Source: Micropruina glycogenica (GTDB taxonomy: Bacteria > Actinomycetota > Actinomycetes > Propionibacteriales > Propionibacteriaceae). From it: 64,000 bases of DNA. Each line of letters starts with the position of its first letter. The first letter of the stretch is position 1. Location of the stretch: the NCBI RefSeq assembly GCF_900289045.1, contig NZ_LT985188.1, positions 1,240,001 to 1,304,000 of the forward strand. The letters run 5' to 3'. The position numbers and the translations under genes were made by a program. This document shows positions 63,796 through 64,000 of this stretch, in pieces. The notes below the pieces were generated by a model. That model ran no database searches and had not been told where the DNA came from. It was given only the letters and a program-made list of their open reading frames with translations.

Positions 63796-64000
63796 GTGTC
63801 GGGTCGACGGTGGGTGGTCAAGGCGGCGGTGCCGCTGCTGATTCTCGGCGTAGCAATCGGCACGCTGCGCGCCGGGGCCGAAACCAGTGAGCGCACAGGC
63901 CCGCCGTCGGCTACGGCGGCCAAAGCCAAGGCGCAAGCGGGCGTGTCGGGCAAGAAGAAGAAGGACCCCACCGCTGAGAAGCCTGCCACCGACAGCGGCG
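63796..64000 (+). CDS. Start of a secreted or membrane protein, cut by window end
   Basis: GTG at 63796, preceded by AGGGGGC, opens a frame with no stop to the window end, 68 codons. It reads VSGRRWVVKAAVPLLILGVA, then IGTLRAGAETSERTGPPSAT followed by a lysine/alanine-rich low-complexity linker (KAKAQAGVSGKKKKDP). A signal or anchor helix plus linker is seen, and the functional domain lies beyond the window. No family can be named. Confidence 0.6.
   Translation, partial: MSGRRWVVKAAVPLLILGVAIGTLRAGAETSERTGPPSATAAKAKAQAGVSGKKKKDPTAEKPATDSG

Overview
The window is high-GC chromosomal DNA from an actinobacterium. Diagnostic content includes MtrA-MtrB-LpqB, an Rv3235-family protein beside SecA, a PucR-type FasR regulator in front of fabD-fabH-acpP-fabF, DUF3145, DUF3052 next to a homodimeric aceE, a SigK-RskA-fasciclin set, a mycothiol-dependent isomerase-family protein, and a tmRNA whose tag ends in DFALAA. 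GTG and TTG starts and 4-bp ATGA/GTGA overlaps are common. The order is probably Propionibacteriales or Micrococcales, but the sequence alone does not settle it. Nearly everything looks like core chromosome; no transposase, integrase, phage gene or CRISPR array was seen.

Layout. 1-7.6 kb: a truncated membrane protein, a repeat patch, an Rv3235-family gene, secA, a broken PAP2/diacylglycerol-kinase gene, a YcaQ-type DNA glycosylase and hpf. 7.8-9.5 kb: amtB-glnK behind a GlnR-like box. 9.6-14.3 kb: mtrA-mtrB-lpqB-comF on the minus strand. 14.3-17.0 kb: a membrane protein, yqgE, ssrA and a DUF1707/DUF4870 protein. 17.1-21.7 kb: a DinB-like protein and an ABC transporter divergent from a two-component system. 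21.9-26.7 kb: a three-gene exopolysaccharide module (family-2 synthase, membrane-fusion protein, GH81 beta-1,3-glucanase lipoprotein) that reads like a curdlan-type beta-1,3-glucan system. 26.9-33.7 kb: DUF2207, smpB, an M23 hydrolase, ftsX, ftsE and prfB. 34-36.5 kb: a VOC protein, rskA, sigK and a fasciclin protein. 36.9-42.4 kb: tRNA-Val, DUF3052, aceE, a PHP protein and a VapBC pair with a frameshifted toxin. 42.5-47.9 kb: the fas regulon (fasR, fabD, fabH, acpP, fabF, DUF3145). 48-50.5 kb: a ChaB-like protein, a crotonase and a secreted sugar dehydrogenase. 50.6-54.8 kb: moxR, DUF58 and two tandem VWA genes with a scrambled VWA remnant beyond them. 55-59 kb: a repeat-tailed membrane protein, a HAD phosphatase, a serine hydrolase and an HNH endonuclease behind a strong intrinsic terminator. 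59.3-64 kb: metY-metX-metW, thpR, a YqeY protein and the start of one more gene.

Functional links. ssrA and smpB together supply trans-translation. ftsE, ftsX and the M23 protein form the division-linked peptidoglycan hydrolase pathway. metY, metX and metW form the acetylhomoserine route to homocysteine. FasR probably activates the fab genes. SigK and RskA probably control the fasciclin gene. MoxR, DUF58 and the VWA proteins form a membrane chaperone-like module.

Dispersed short repeats are the main non-coding theme. One family is an inverted repeat built on ATCCCGGC..GCCGGGAT, with about ten copies. A second is GGTCTCGACAAGCTCGACC-like. Two REP-like families share the core GGGGACGGTTC and lie exactly at the stop codons of metW and yqeY. 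Three genes are broken: the PAP2/DAGK gene (in-frame amber plus 3' truncation), vapC (frameshift) and the inverted VWA fragment.
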